This document shows positions 17,682 through 27,288 of a stretch of DNA of 64,000 nt, in pieces. A program made the translations under genes and the position numbers. A model generated the notes under the pieces. That model was not told the DNA's origin. It searched no databases and saw nothing but the letters and a program-made list of their open reading frames with translations. The stretch covers positions 124,001-188,000 of the forward strand of contig PKTR01000004.1 of NCBI GenBank assembly GCA_002869065.1, in the 5' to 3' direction. The stretch's first letter is position 1. Every line of letters begins with the position of its first letter. The DNA comes from Hyphomicrobiales bacterium. GTDB lineage: Bacteria > Pseudomonadota > Alphaproteobacteria > Rhizobiales > Rhodobiaceae.

Positions 17682-19229
17682 ATGCTAAATTTTTCTGCTC
17701 CGGTCTCAATGAGATACTCGATGTCCAGACCAAATATTTCTGATTTATCAGCAGCCGCGACTGGCCTCGCTACAATAACGTCCGAATTACGAATGTATTT
17801 TTCTATCGATGAAAAAAGCGGCACGCTGTACTATGATATTAGAAAGCCAATAATCGATCGAGATATAACATTTCTTGACTGTGAGACACGAATAATACAA
17901 GTCGCAGATATGTTGAGCAAACCCGCCAAAACAAGTGGTACAATTCTGGCTCCGCTGCCACGTCTTAATGCTTTCAAGAACTCCGTCGAAACCGCAAAAT
18001 CGCATATTCAATCAATTGAAAAATTATTTCGGACCAATGTTAAACAACAAAATGGATTCAAAGAGTTTGACTACTCCAACTTTCAAATCGTATGTAACAA
18101 TGGATCTCGACTCGACGCTAGAAGCCAGCTCCTAAAATTTGCAGATTCCACAGAAGTGCTTCTGGATGCATTTTTTAATCTTGAGCTGGCCTTGAGACCC
18201 TATACAGGGCGAAATAGTTATGCATCGGCAACAAAAGCACTCACAACACTTATTTCAAAGGCAAATGATGAACTCCAAGCGCTAAAAAAGGACATTACAT
18301 CAGCACGAAGTATCCTAAAAACCTCCAATGTCAACGCTGAGACAATTAAGATAAATGCTGAGGAAACGGGTAGAATTAAAGAAGAAATCGAAAAAGATCG
18401 AAAAACGGTTAGCGAATACCTCGCCGAAGCTACGGAAAGAAACAAGGCTATAGAATCAGTTCACTCCGCAGCATCTTCTCTCGAATCTGCGATATCCAAC
18501 TACCATACAAAGTTCGAAAACTTCGATCGCCAAATAGACACTCGCGAGGAAAAATACATAGAGGGAACAATTCAATTAAATAAATTAAATTCGGAATACG
18601 AAGCCGAAATCAACAATGCGGGAAAACTAATCGAACAAAGCGAGAAGATGCTCAAAGGCGCTACGGTAGCTGGCCTTGCAAGTAGTTTCGCTGAAGCACA
18701 AAAGAAACTAGATTCGCAGCTTTTTTGGGCCAGATCCGCATTTTACCTTGGAATTGTATTACTATTTATATCTTCAATACCTCTGATAGCACACGTATTT
18801 CTACCAATAATATACCCATTTATCTATTCAGAAGTGCCAAACATTGAAAAATATTCGGGCATATTCCAGATCCAATCCAATTCGACCGGATGGCAGTATC
18901 TAGGCCAGGTTGTCGCCCGCCTAATTGTGTTACTTCCAGCGGCTTGGCTCGTATCGTTTTCGGCAATGCGCCATTCATCTCTTTTTCGGCTCAGAGAACA
19001 TTACGCTTACAAATACTCAATGGCCGTTTCAGTCGAGGGCTTTCGAAAGCAAGCAAAAGGCTACGAGAACGAAATTGCTGCACTTGTTTTGGAGCAACTG
19101 GCATTTAATCCAGCTGACAAACTGGCAAGCGCAAAAGATTCAAAGGAAGGAAAGGTTCCCCACCCTCTGTTGGATATTTTGATAAATAAACTGCGCACCA
19201 AAATTGCTCCAACGGACGAAGTTAAATAG
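17682..19229 (+). CDS. AT-rich coiled-coil protein with two membrane segments, function unknown (515 aa)
   Basis: The N-terminal half is soluble and helical. A long coiled coil at roughly 200-345 is rich in Glu, Lys, Ala and Ser (for example EETGRIKEEIEKDRKTVSEY). Two membrane helices follow at about 360-385 (AFYLGIVLLFISSIPLIAHV) and 420-440 (ARLIVLLPAAWLVSFSA). The tail has LREHYAYKYSMAVSVEGF, a motif I associate with uncharacterised 2TM coiled-coil proteins of accessory regions. Base and codon usage are clearly more AT-rich than both neighbours. It lies alone between duplicated terminator repeats, so it was probably acquired horizontally. The start is uncertain (ATG at 17682, 17709 or 17721). 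A defence or envelope-stress role is only a guess. Confidence 0.65.
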   Translation: MLNFSAPVSMRYSMSRPNISDLSAAATGLATITSELRMYFSIDEKSGTLYYDIRKPIIDRDITFLDCETRIIQVADMLSKPAKTSGTILAPLPRLNAFKNSVETAKSHIQSIEKLFRTNVKQQNGFKEFDYSNFQIVCNNGSRLDARSQLLKFADSTEVLLDAFFNLELALRPYTGRNSYASATKALTTLISKANDELQALKKDITSARSILKTSNVNAETIKINAEETGRIKEEIEKDRKTVSEYLAEATERNKAIESVHSAASSLESAISNYHTKFENFDRQIDTREEKYIEGTIQLNKLNSEYEAEINNAGKLIEQSEKMLKGATVAGLASSFAEAQKKLDSQLFWARSAFYLGIVLLFISSIPLIAHVFLPIIYPFIYSEVPNIEKYSGIFQIQSNSTGWQYLGQVVARLIVLLPAAWLVSFSAMRHSSLFRLREHYAYKYSMAVSVEGFRKQAKGYENEIAALVLEQLAFNPADKLASAKDSKEGKVPHPLLDILINKLRTKIAPTDEVK

Positions 19230-19231
19230 CT

Positions 19232-19278
19232 GGCGGACAAGCAGGAGGGCCCCTTCACGGGGCCCTTTTCTGTTTGGG
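19232..19278. terminator. 47-bp repeat, right copy, containing a terminator hairpin
   Basis: Two bases after the stop of the foreign gene, GGCGGACAAGCAGGAGGGCC begins a near-perfect copy (45 of 47) of 17569-17615. The hairpin with a T run serves the plus-strand gene. Its A-rich left flank is weak for the convergent proline dehydrogenase, which ends at 19285. Confidence 0.85.
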
Positions 19279-19284
19279 GAAAGC

Positions 19285-20250
19285 CTATTGCAGGAGCGAG
19301 CGCACCAGGAGAGGCACGCTGGCCGGATTCTCGCCGATCCGGCGGATCGCATAGGGCCACCAATCGCGGCCGAACGGCGTATAGAGACGGACGCGATAAC
19401 CGTCTTTCGCCAACGCCTCGGCAACGTCGGTGCGCACGCCGAGCAGCATCTCGAATTCGAACGACGACTTGTCCCAGCCGTTCTCTTCCGCCCGCGTCAT
19501 CGCATGTTCGTGCAGCCGGTGGTCGTGGGTCGCGACAACCGGGTAGAAGCCGGCGTTCAACGCCTGGCGCGAGAACATCATGTCGATGAGGCGCCGATAA
19601 TTCGCCTTGATCTCGGTGTTGCGGGTGAAGGCGATGTCCACATCGCCGGCAAACGCGCCCTTCACCAGCCGCACCATGCCACCGCGCGCAATAAGCCGGC
19701 GCAGGTCCTGCTCGGTGCGCCGCAGATAGGCCTGCAGGGTTTGCGCGACCGGCAGTTCTGCGTCGTCAACCGCCGCCGACAGGGCAAGCGTGGTGTCCAC
19801 CGTCGTCGCATCTTCCATATCGAACATCAGGCAGACCGGCTCGCCGCCATTGTCGCCGAAACTGCCCGCAACGTCGGCCAGTTCCTGCGCGATCCGGAAG
19901 GCATTCCGGCGCATCATCGCCTCGTCGACACCAAGGCCGATCTGGGTCGGGTCAACGGAGACATGAAGACCGAGCCCGGTGCTGCCCAGCCCGCGCGCCG
20001 CCTCCTTTTTCAGTTCGACCGTGCGCGCGATCTCCTTGCGATCGGTGACATATTCCCCGAGATAGAACAACGACACCAGGATGCCCTTCTCACGCAGGGC
20101 GCGGGCCCGCTCGATCGCGGCGGGAACGTCGCTGCCGGCAACGTAGCGGCTGGCCAGCTGGCTCGTCGCCCGCCCGTTCTGCATCGCCGCGGTGATGCGT
20201 TCGGAGCGCGCAAGCGCAATCATCGATTTCTGCCAGACACGCCGCAACAT
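19285..20250 (-). CDS. Monofunctional proline dehydrogenase
   Basis: This 321-residue protein starts at the ATG at 20250, with AGGA before it. It is the FAD-binding TIM barrel of proline dehydrogenase alone: LGLHVSVDPTQIGLGVD, MFDMEDATTVDTT, GGMVRLVKGAFAGD, YPVVATHDHRLHEHA, SSFEFEMLLGV, and the C-terminal RVRLYTPFGRDWWPYAIRR with the paired arginines that bind the substrate carboxylate. It oxidises proline (or a related imino acid) to pyrroline-5-carboxylate and passes electrons to quinone. The genome also has a full PutA at 46659, so this may be a paralogue with different substrate or regulation. It lies directly downstream of recO. Confidence 0.85.
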   Translation of the reverse strand: MLRRVWQKSMIALARSERITAAMQNGRATSQLASRYVAGSDVPAAIERARALREKGILVSLFYLGEYVTDRKEIARTVELKKEAARGLGSTGLGLHVSVDPTQIGLGVDEAMMRRNAFRIAQELADVAGSFGDNGGEPVCLMFDMEDATTVDTTLALSAAVDDAELPVAQTLQAYLRRTEQDLRRLIARGGMVRLVKGAFAGDVDIAFTRNTEIKANYRRLIDMMFSRQALNAGFYPVVATHDHRLHEHAMTRAEENGWDKSSFEFEMLLGVRTDVAEALAKDGYRVRLYTPFGRDWWPYAIRRIGENPASVPLLVRSLLQ

Positions 20251-20312
20251 GGGTCCTGCTTGAATTTTTGAGATAGGAAAATACGGCGCAGGAGGTGCGC
20301 CGAATAGGAACG

Positions 20313-21041
20313 TTATACGCCCTGTCCGAGCCGTTCGACAATCCATTGCCGCTCACGCGGCGGCTGAATGCCGCGCGGCACGAATACGTCACGCGACAGG
20401 AAGTATTCGGTCAATGCCAGACCATTGGCGAGTGCCGATGGTTCGGGTACCTCGCCGGCGTCGGAACCGAGCAGAAATGGTGGCAGCGCCAGCATGCGAT
20501 CGGCATAGGGTTGCCCTGCCTCACGGCTGACGGCGCGGCCCGATTTCGGCGAAACATAGACCAGATCGGCCGTCGCCCCCGTCGCCACGCAACAACTCAG
20601 ATCGAGACCGAAGCCAAGCTCTTCCAGCAGCGCCAGTTCGAAACGGACAAGGAGAGCGGCCGCCAGCCCCAGCGCCTCACCATGATCGAGGATCGCCTCG
20701 GCCATGCGGAACAGCCGCTCGTGAGGATCGCGCTCCGGCAGCAGCCGCAAATGACCGGCCAGCGCCTGCACCAGATGGATACCGAGCGGCGTTTCCATCA
20801 GTCGCGCCGCGCGTTCCGTCTTCGATTCAACCGTGAAGGTGCCAAGATGTTCGTCGAGCCGCGCTCGCCAGCTCAGCAAGAGGCTGTTGCCGGGCTGCAA
20901 TGTCGGCTGATGGCGGCGCGAACGGCCACCGCGCACGAGGCCGAGATGGCGGCCATGGGAAACCGTCATCACTTCGAGAATGACGCTCGTTTCGCCATGC
21001 CTGCGGGTCGCCAGCACGACGCCCTCGTCGCTCCATTCCAT
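20313..21041 (-). CDS. recO: DNA repair protein RecO
   Basis: This 242-residue protein has the N-terminal OB fold ([19 protein letters not shown]) followed by the helical RecO C-terminal domain ([21 protein letters not shown]). It helps load RecA on SSB-coated DNA through RecF/RecR. The last zinc-finger cysteines of some RecO proteins are not present. It lies 38 bases downstream of era in the conserved rnc-era-recO run. Confidence 0.92.
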   Translation of the reverse strand: MEWSDEGVVLATRRHGETSVILEVMTVSHGRHLGLVRGGRSRRHQPTLQPGNSLLLSWRARLDEHLGTFTVESKTERAARLMETPLGIHLVQALAGHLRLLPERDPHERLFRMAEAILDHGEALGLAAALLVRFELALLEELGFGLDLSCCVATGATADLVYVSPKSGRAVSREAGQPYADRMLALPPFLLGSDAGEVPEPSALANGLALTEYFLSRDVFVPRGIQPPRERQWIVERLGQGV

Positions 21042-21079
21042 GACCGGCGGACCTCTGTCTCAGCCGCGTAAACCACACG

Positions 21080-22024
21080 TCAGCGCGGAAAGTCGAGCCC
21101 CATCTCACGATAGCGCTCGGGATCGTCGACCCAGTTCTCGCGCACCTTGACGAACAGGAACAGATGCACCTTCTGCTCCACCGCCTCGGCGATCTCCTCG
21201 CGGGCGGCCTGCGAGATTGCTTTCACGGTGTGGCCGTTCTTGCCGAGAATGATCTTCTTGTGGCTGTCGCGCGCGACGTAAATGGTCTGCTCGATGCGCA
21301 CCGACCCGTCGCGCAGCTCCTTCCACTGTTCCGTCTCGACGGTCAGCGCATAGGGCAATTCGTCATGCAGGCGCAGTGTCAGCTTCTCACGGGTGATCTC
21401 GGCCGCCAGCATGCGCATCGGCAGATCGGAGATCTGGTCTTCCGGATAAAGCCACGGCCCCTCCGGCATGACCGTACCGAGATAGGCCAGCACATCTTCG
21501 ACGCCATTGCCGGTCAGCGCGGAAATCATGAAGGTGCGTGAGAAGTTGACCCGCTCATTCAGCTTTTCCGCCAGCGCCAGCAGGGAGTCGCGTTTGACCA
21601 GGTCCACCTTGTTGAGCAGCAGAACCTTTTCGCCGCCGACATCGGCCAGCTTTTCGACAATCGACTCGACCTCGTCGTCGACACCCTTGCGGGCATCCAC
21701 CACAAGCGCGATCAGGTCGGCATCCTTCGCGCCGCCCCAGGCGGTCGTCACCATCGCCCGGTCGAGCCGGCGTTTGGGACGGAAAATGCCCGGCGTGTCG
21801 ACAAAAACGAGCTGCGAGGAGCCCGACAGCGCGATGCCGCGGATCATCGCCCGCGTCGTCTGCACCTTGTGGGTGACGATCGACACCTTGGTGCCGACAA
21901 ACTGATTGAGCAGCGTCGACTTGCCCGCATTCGGCGCACCGATCAGCGCGACGAAGCCGCAGCGTGTCGGTTCGGCTCCCGCGCCGGTTTCGTCACCGGT
22001 TTTCGGGCTCACATCTTCAGTCAT
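21080..22024 (-). CDS. era: GTPase Era
   Basis: This 314-residue protein has the G1 loop GAPNAGKSTLLNQF, G3 VDTPGIF, G4 NKVD and the C-terminal KH domain (KKIILGKNGHTVKAIS) that binds the 3' end of 16S rRNA. It acts in 30S ribosome maturation. It overlaps rnc by eight bases, suggesting translational coupling. The first 20 residues are an extra polar extension. Confidence 0.96.
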   Translation of the reverse strand: MTEDVSPKTGDETGAGAEPTRCGFVALIGAPNAGKSTLLNQFVGTKVSIVTHKVQTTRAMIRGIALSGSSQLVFVDTPGIFRPKRRLDRAMVTTAWGGAKDADLIALVVDARKGVDDEVESIVEKLADVGGEKVLLLNKVDLVKRDSLLALAEKLNERVNFSRTFMISALTGNGVEDVLAYLGTVMPEGPWLYPEDQISDLPMRMLAAEITREKLTLRLHDELPYALTVETEQWKELRDGSVRIEQTIYVARDSHKKIILGKNGHTVKAISQAAREEIAEAVEQKVHLFLFVKVRENWVDDPERYREMGLDFPR

Positions 22025-22727
22025 TTTCGTTTTCGCTCCATACGCCTTCCCGCACCAGGAAGGCTGCCGCCGCGGCTTGCTCGCCCTGGCGTCGCGACCG
22101 CCCCTTGGCGGTCATACCCTCGAACCCGGCGACCGACACCTCTACCAGAAAAACCGGTTCGTGATCCGGGCCGCTGCGATCGGCGATTGCGTAGGTCGGC
22201 GGCTCGAGGCCGCGCCCCTGCGCCCATTCCTGCAGCATCGTCTTGGCGTCGCGCCGCGGCGCATCTTTCGAATGCAGTCGCTCGCGCCAGTGCTTCTCGA
22301 TGAAGCGGCGCGCGACGTCAAACCCGCCGTCGAGATAAAGCGCCGCGATCACCGCTTCGCAGACATCGGCCAGCAGCGGCCGCTTCTTGCGCCCGCCGCT
22401 CTGCGCCTCGCCCTCGCCGATTAGCATCGCCTTGCCGAGATCGGCTTCGAGCGCCACCGCCGCGCAGGTCTCCTGTCGCACCAGATGGTTCAGACGCCGC
22501 GCCAGTTCGCCTTCCGCCGCATCGGGAAACGCCGCAAACAGCATCTCCGCGATGGTCAGACCGAGCACCCGGTCGCCAACGAATTCGAGCCGCTGATAAG
22601 TCTGGCGATGGTCGCCATCATTGTCGAGCGCGCTCGCATGGGTCAGAGCCCGCCGAAGAAGTTCGCGATCCTGAAACCGGTAGCCGAGGCGTTCCTCGAC
22701 CACGTCGAGCGCAAGAGGTTTCGCCAT
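22017..22727 (-). CDS. rnc: Ribonuclease III
   Basis: This 236-residue protein starts at the ATG at 22727 (MAKPLALDVVEERLGY). The catalytic signature is QRLEFVGDRVLGL, with the second acidic site in LADVCEAVIAALYLDGG. A double-stranded RNA-binding domain forms the C-terminal third. It processes rRNA precursors and other duplex RNA. It lies two bases after the lepB stop in the lepB-rnc-era-recO operon. Confidence 0.95.
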   Translation of the reverse strand: MAKPLALDVVEERLGYRFQDRELLRRALTHASALDNDGDHRQTYQRLEFVGDRVLGLTIAEMLFAAFPDAAEGELARRLNHLVRQETCAAVALEADLGKAMLIGEGEAQSGGRKKRPLLADVCEAVIAALYLDGGFDVARRFIEKHWRERLHSKDAPRRDAKTMLQEWAQGRGLEPPTYAIADRSGPDHEPVFLVEVSVAGFEGMTAKGRSRRQGEQAAAAAFLVREGVWSENEND

Positions 22728-22729
22728 GC

Positions 22730-23497
22730 CTACAACGAGTTGAACACCCGGTCCCAACGGACCGTCCACGGCCACTTCCAGAACATCCAGGCTTGCTCGC
22801 CCGGCTCGATCGAGAAGAAGATCACTTCGGCCCGACCGACAAGGTTTTGCAGCGGCACATAGCCGACGGTCGCGCGGCTATCGCTGGAATTGTCGCGATT
22901 GTCGCCCATCATGAAGTAATGGCCCGCCGGCACTTCATAGACCGGCGTATTGTCCCACACCGAGGTATCGGTCTCTTCCAGCACCGTATAGGACACCCCG
23001 TTCGGCAGCGTCTCTCGGAAGCGCGGCACCCGAACCTGCTGCCCGTTGCGCCCCTCGCCGACGAACTCGCCGTCGCGTACCCGCGGCACGGCCTTGCCGT
23101 TGATGTAAAGGACGCTGTTGAGGACCTGGATCTTGTCGCCCGGCAGGCCGATCACCCGCTTGATGTAATCGGTGGAATTGTCGCGCGGCAGCTTGAAGAC
23201 AACGATGTCGCCACGCTCCGGCTCCGAGCCCATGACGCGGCCCGAGAACGGCACCATGCCGAACGGGAACGAGTAACGGCTGTATCCGTAGCTGAATTTC
23301 GACACGAAAAGATAGTCGCCGATGAGGAGGTTCTCCATCATCGAGCCGGACGGAATGTTGAAGGGCTGATACAGGAATGTCCGCACCAGAAGCGCGAGGA
23401 TCAGCGCCTGAACGATGATCTTCATCGCCTCGCCGAACCCACCCCCCTCGTTGGCCTTATCCTTGTCGTCCTGCGGGCGGTCGCTGCCATTCGTCAT
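22730..23497 (-). CDS. lepB: Signal peptidase I
   Basis: This 255-residue protein starts at the ATG at 23497, with AGGA eight bases upstream. One N-terminal membrane helix (IIVQALILALLVRTFLY) anchors a periplasmic serine/lysine protease. The nucleophile is Ser in IPSGSMMENLLIGD and the general base Lys is in DYIKRVIGLPGD; MGDNRDNSSDSR is the conserved late box. It removes signal peptides from exported proteins. Confidence 0.95.
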   Translation of the reverse strand: MTNGSDRPQDDKDKANEGGGFGEAMKIIVQALILALLVRTFLYQPFNIPSGSMMENLLIGDYLFVSKFSYGYSRYSFPFGMVPFSGRVMGSEPERGDIVVFKLPRDNSTDYIKRVIGLPGDKIQVLNSVLYINGKAVPRVRDGEFVGEGRNGQQVRVPRFRETLPNGVSYTVLEETDTSVWDNTPVYEVPAGHYFMMGDNRDNSSDSRATVGYVPLQNLVGRAEVIFFSIEPGEQAWMFWKWPWTVRWDRVFNSL

Positions 23498-23709
23498 GAA
23501 AACATCCTGTTGAAGACGCCGGTTCGGCCGGGAAGAGAGTTTCAACCACCTAAAGCCCGCTAATGGGGCAGCGGAAGGGCACGAACGCCTATGAGTTTGT
23601 CCCGCGCAGCTTCGCCGTGCCGGACGGTTCCGTTTTAGATAGCCGCTCGATCCGGCCTGCGCAACGGAGCAGGCGTATCAAAGCGGAAAGGTTTTGCGTC
23701 ACAAGGAGG

Positions 23710-24123
23710 TTACGGCGCCGGCCAGTCGGCGGGTACGGCCGATATCACCACGAAGGCCTGCGCCAGCGGGAAGTCATCCGTGATGGTCAGGTCGATGCGC
23801 GCGACGAACCCCTCGGGCGTCATTCCGGCCAGCCGTTCGGCCGCACTGCCAATCAACTGCATGGTCGGCCGGCCGCTCTCCTGGTTGACCACGCCCATCT
23901 CGCGCCACGCGACCCCCATCCGGATACCGGTCCCGAGCGCCTTGGAACACGCTTCCTTGGCCGCGAAGCGCTTGGCATAGGACGCCGCCCGCTCGGCCCG
24001 TTTGTCCGACTTCGCCTGTTCGATCTCCGTGAAGACACGCTGGACGAACCGGTCGCCGAAACGCTCGAGCGTCTTCTCGATGCGGCGGATGTCGATGAGG
24101 TCGCTGCCGATCCCGAGAATCAC
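23710..24123 (-). CDS. acpS: Holo-[acyl-carrier-protein] synthase
   Basis: This 137-residue protein has the magnesium-binding [14 protein letters not shown] at the N-terminus and the family signature [15 protein letters not shown]. It transfers 4'-phosphopantetheine from CoA to the acyl carrier protein. It overlaps the DUF2062 gene by four bases. The pdxJ gene, often placed just before acpS, is absent here. Confidence 0.95.
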   Translation of the reverse strand: MILGIGSDLIDIRRIEKTLERFGDRFVQRVFTEIEQAKSDKRAERAASYAKRFAAKEACSKALGTGIRMGVAWREMGVVNQESGRPTMQLIGSAAERLAGMTPEGFVARIDLTITDDFPLAQAFVVISAVPADWPAP

Positions 24124-24824
24124 CCCGAGGCCTCCTTGCGCTCGTCGGAGGCGACTTTGAGGATATCGCGTGACGCGTCCTCAGCGTTCGCAACCGTCGC
24201 GTCGCCATCATCCTCGCCGTCAGCCCCCTCGTGTTTCTTCTCGCCATCCCCGATATGCATCGCGGCCTTGGCGAGTTCTGCCAGTCGCCGCCGCTCGAAG
24301 AAGCGGGCATGGCGTGCTGCCTGATAGGCTTTCACCAGCTTGAGAATGACGAAATAGAAGATGACGCCGACGATAAACCCGATCGGCACCGCCCCGACAA
24401 TCATCGGTTTGACGATTGGCCACAGGATGTCGAACGAGCCTTCCATCAGGCCGTGCCTGAAGTTCTCGCCGTCGAACGACTTGCCGCCATTGCCGAGGAT
24501 CAGCGAGCCGACCTCGAAGGTGGACGCCCAGATGAACGGAAAGGTCAGCGGGTTGCCGAACGACGTGCCGAGCATCGCCGCCAGCGCATTGCCGCCGACG
24601 AACAGCGAGAGAAAGACGCTGATGATAAAATGAAAGCCCATGAAGGGCGTGCACGAGGTGAAGGCTCCGACGGCGAAACCGGCCGCCACCGCATGTGGCG
24701 ACGCCGACAACCGCAGGACCCGCTTGAAGAAATACTTCGCCGATCGCGAAAAGGAATGACGCGGCCACATGGCAACGCGAAGGCGCTCGACCCAATGCGG
24801 CGGATGGCGACGACGAAACAGCAC
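24120..24824 (-). CDS. DUF2062 membrane protein
   Basis: This 234-residue protein starts with GTG ([20 protein letters not shown]), the usual opening of alphaproteobacterial DUF2062 proteins. The conserved core [25 protein letters not shown] is followed by hydrophobic helices ([40 protein letters not shown]). The last 60 residues are a charged, acidic cytoplasmic tail. It lies between rsh and acpS in the core operon. Function is unknown. Confidence 0.85.
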   Translation of the reverse strand: MLFRRRHPPHWVERLRVAMWPRHSFSRSAKYFFKRVLRLSASPHAVAAGFAVGAFTSCTPFMGFHFIISVFLSLFVGGNALAAMLGTSFGNPLTFPFIWASTFEVGSLILGNGGKSFDGENFRHGLMEGSFDILWPIVKPMIVGAVPIGFIVGVIFYFVILKLVKAYQAARHARFFERRRLAELAKAAMHIGDGEKKHEGADGEDDGDATVANAEDASRDILKVASDERKEASG

Positions 24825-24954
24825 TGATCACCCTCGAATCGGCGGCCGCTTCCCCCTTGCGCGGCACGCCCTGCGTCCTTGTTCTTGTTATGCCGCATTT
24901 CTCACCGCAAGGGGGAAAAACCGACACCTGTTTTTCGCGTCCGCCGGTTCTTGG

Positions 24955-27180
24955 CTAGCCGTTGATACGCGTCACATTCGATACCACCGATTTCGACCGC
25001 AGTTGATTGATGATGCGGTTGAGGTGTTTCAGGTTCCATACCTCGAGATCGATTTCCATCTCGTGAAAATCCGAAGCCCGTTTGGTCATTTTGATGGAAT
25101 CGATATTCCCGTCATTGTCGGCGATCACCTGGGCGATCTGCGCCAGTGTGCCGGGCTCGTTGATGACCGACAGCGCGATCTGCGCGGGAAAGCGTTCCGG
25201 ATTGTCGGGATCGATATCCCAGCGCACGTCAAGCCAGCGGTCGGTCTGATCGTCGAATTCGGTCAGCGCCGGCGACTGGATCGGATAGATGGTGATGCCC
25301 TCGCCCGGCGTCATGATGCCGACGATACGATCTCCGGGCACCGCGCCTCCGTCGGGCGCGAAGCGCACAGGCGCACCGGCACCGCCCAAACCCCGAACGG
25401 GCAACGACAAGCGGCCAGGCTTCTTCGCGCTCTTGCCCTTCTCGGGAACGCGGAACTTGAGACTCGCGGCGCGCGCCAGCCCGAACCAGCCTTCGTCGCT
25501 GCCGGCCCCATTGTCCTTCGCCGCGCGCTCGTCCTGATAGTCGGGATAGACCGCCTTCAGGACATCCTCGGAAGCGACTTCGCCACGCCCCACCGCGGCC
25601 AGAAGATCGGCTTCGTTCGTCTGCGCCAGCCGCGGCAGCACCTCGGTCAGCATCGCTTCCTGGAAAACCTTGCCGACCCGCTCGAACGCGCGTTCCAGGA
25701 TGTGAGTGCCGAGCCCGCAATACTGTTTGCGCACAGCCTCGCGGGTTGCCCTGCGGATCGCCGCACGCGCCTTGCCGGTCACCGCGATCGACTCCCAAGC
25801 CGCCGGCGGAACCTGCCCCTTGGCTCGGATGATCTCGACCTCGTCGCCGTTTTCGAGTTCCGTCACCAGCGGCGCAATGCGGCCGTTGATCTTGCAGCCG
25901 ACGCAGGTGTTGCCGACATCGGTGTGCACCGCATAGCCGAAATCGATCGCCGTCGCGCCACGCGGCAGCGCAATCAGCCGACCCTTGGGCGTAAAGCAGA
26001 ACACCTGGTCGTGAAACATCTCCAGCTTGGTGTTCTCGAGGAACTCTTCGGGGGAATCCCCTTCCGACAAGAGCTCGATCGTGTGCCGCAGCCAGGCATA
26101 GGAACCGCTGTCCTCGCCGGTCTTGACGATGTTGCGGCCGCCGGTCTCACCGTCCTTGTAAAGCGCGTGCGCGGCAATGCCGTACTCCGCCAGGCGATCC
26201 ATCGCGGCGGTGCGGATCTGCAATTCGACGCGCTGGCGGCTCGGCCCGACCACCGTGGTGTGGATCGAGCTGTAGTCGTTCTGCTTCGGCGTCGAGATGT
26301 AGTCCTTGAACCGGCCCGGAACCATCGCCCAGGTCGAGTGAACGATGCCGAGCACACGATAGCAGTCTTCCAGCGTATCGACGATGATGCGGAAGCCGTA
26401 AATGTCCGACAACTGCTCGAAGGCGAGCGAATTGTCCTGCATCTTGCGAAAGATCGAATAGGGCCGCTTCTCGCGCCCGCGCACCCTGGCCGAAATGCCG
26501 TTCTCACGCAGCTTTTCCGCCAGCATCTTTTCGATGTCGGCGATAAGGCTCTGATTTTTCTCTCGAAGATGAACAAGTCTCTGGGAAATCGACTCCCATG
26601 CTTCCGCGTTGATGTAGCGGAACGCAAGTTCTTCCAACTCGTCGCGAACGTCCTGGATGCCCATGCGCCCGGCAAGCGGCGCGTAGATTTCCATCGTCTC
26701 CTCGGCAATCCGGAAGCGCTTGTGCGGCGGCACGAAATGCAGCGTGCGCATGTTGTGCAGCCGGTCGGCGAGCTTGACGAGCAGCACGCGCACGTCGTCG
26801 GCGATCGCCAGCAGCAGCTTGCGGAAATTCTCCGCCTGCTTCGCCCGTTTGGTGACCAGATCGAGCTTGTCGATCTTGGTCAGAGCGTCAACCAGCTTGC
26901 CGATTTCCTCGCCGAAGATCGTATCGATCTCCTGCCGGGTCGCGTCGGTATCCTCGATGGTGTCATGCAACAGCGCGACGGCGATCGTCGCGTCGTCGAG
27001 GCGCAGATCGGTGAGGATCGCGGCCACCTCCAGAGGATGGGAAAAATAGGGGTCGCCCGAGGCGCGCGTCTGCGTGCCGTGCTTGCGCATGGCGTAGACA
27101 TAGGCCTTGTTGAGCAAGGCCTCATCCGCATTGGGATTGTAGCGGGTAACCCGTTCGACGAGTTCGTACTGACGCATCAT
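24955..27180 (-). CDS. rsh: Bifunctional (p)ppGpp synthetase/hydrolase (RelA/SpoT homologue)
   Basis: This 741-residue protein has an N-terminal HD hydrolase (YFSHPLEVAAILTDL, ALLHDTIEDTD, DRLHNMRTL), a synthetase domain (GREKRPYSIFRKM, LSDIYGFRIIVDT), a TGS domain (FTPKGRLIALPRGATAIDFG) and a C-terminal ACT domain. Hydrolase residues are intact, so it should both make and degrade (p)ppGpp in the stringent response. Two adjacent ATG codons begin it. A region of lower complexity near residues 550-590 (EGQ-poor, Lys/Pro/Gly-rich) separates regulatory domains. It is downstream of rpoZ, a conserved pairing. Confidence 0.95.
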   Translation of the reverse strand: MMRQYELVERVTRYNPNADEALLNKAYVYAMRKHGTQTRASGDPYFSHPLEVAAILTDLRLDDATIAVALLHDTIEDTDATRQEIDTIFGEEIGKLVDALTKIDKLDLVTKRAKQAENFRKLLLAIADDVRVLLVKLADRLHNMRTLHFVPPHKRFRIAEETMEIYAPLAGRMGIQDVRDELEELAFRYINAEAWESISQRLVHLREKNQSLIADIEKMLAEKLRENGISARVRGREKRPYSIFRKMQDNSLAFEQLSDIYGFRIIVDTLEDCYRVLGIVHSTWAMVPGRFKDYISTPKQNDYSSIHTTVVGPSRQRVELQIRTAAMDRLAEYGIAAHALYKDGETGGRNIVKTGEDSGSYAWLRHTIELLSEGDSPEEFLENTKLEMFHDQVFCFTPKGRLIALPRGATAIDFGYAVHTDVGNTCVGCKINGRIAPLVTELENGDEVEIIRAKGQVPPAAWESIAVTGKARAAIRRATREAVRKQYCGLGTHILERAFERVGKVFQEAMLTEVLPRLAQTNEADLLAAVGRGEVASEDVLKAVYPDYQDERAAKDNGAGSDEGWFGLARAASLKFRVPEKGKSAKKPGRLSLPVRGLGGAGAPVRFAPDGGAVPGDRIVGIMTPGEGITIYPIQSPALTEFDDQTDRWLDVRWDIDPDNPERFPAQIALSVINEPGTLAQIAQVIADNDGNIDSIKMTKRASDFHEMEIDLEVWNLKHLNRIINQLRSKSVVSNVTRING

Positions 27181-27288
27181 GGCCGAACCACTATGCAGCC
27201 TGGACAGACGGCCGCGCCAGTCCGCGGCCCCGCCGTGCCGTCATGCCGACGCCGGTTTCGACGCGCCCTCACGCCGCCCGGCCCCGTC

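Noticed and set aside
17569-19278. The 47-bp repeat as an insertion-sequence or integrase end
   Set aside because: It is in direct, not inverted, orientation, contains a terminator, and encloses no transposase or integrase.
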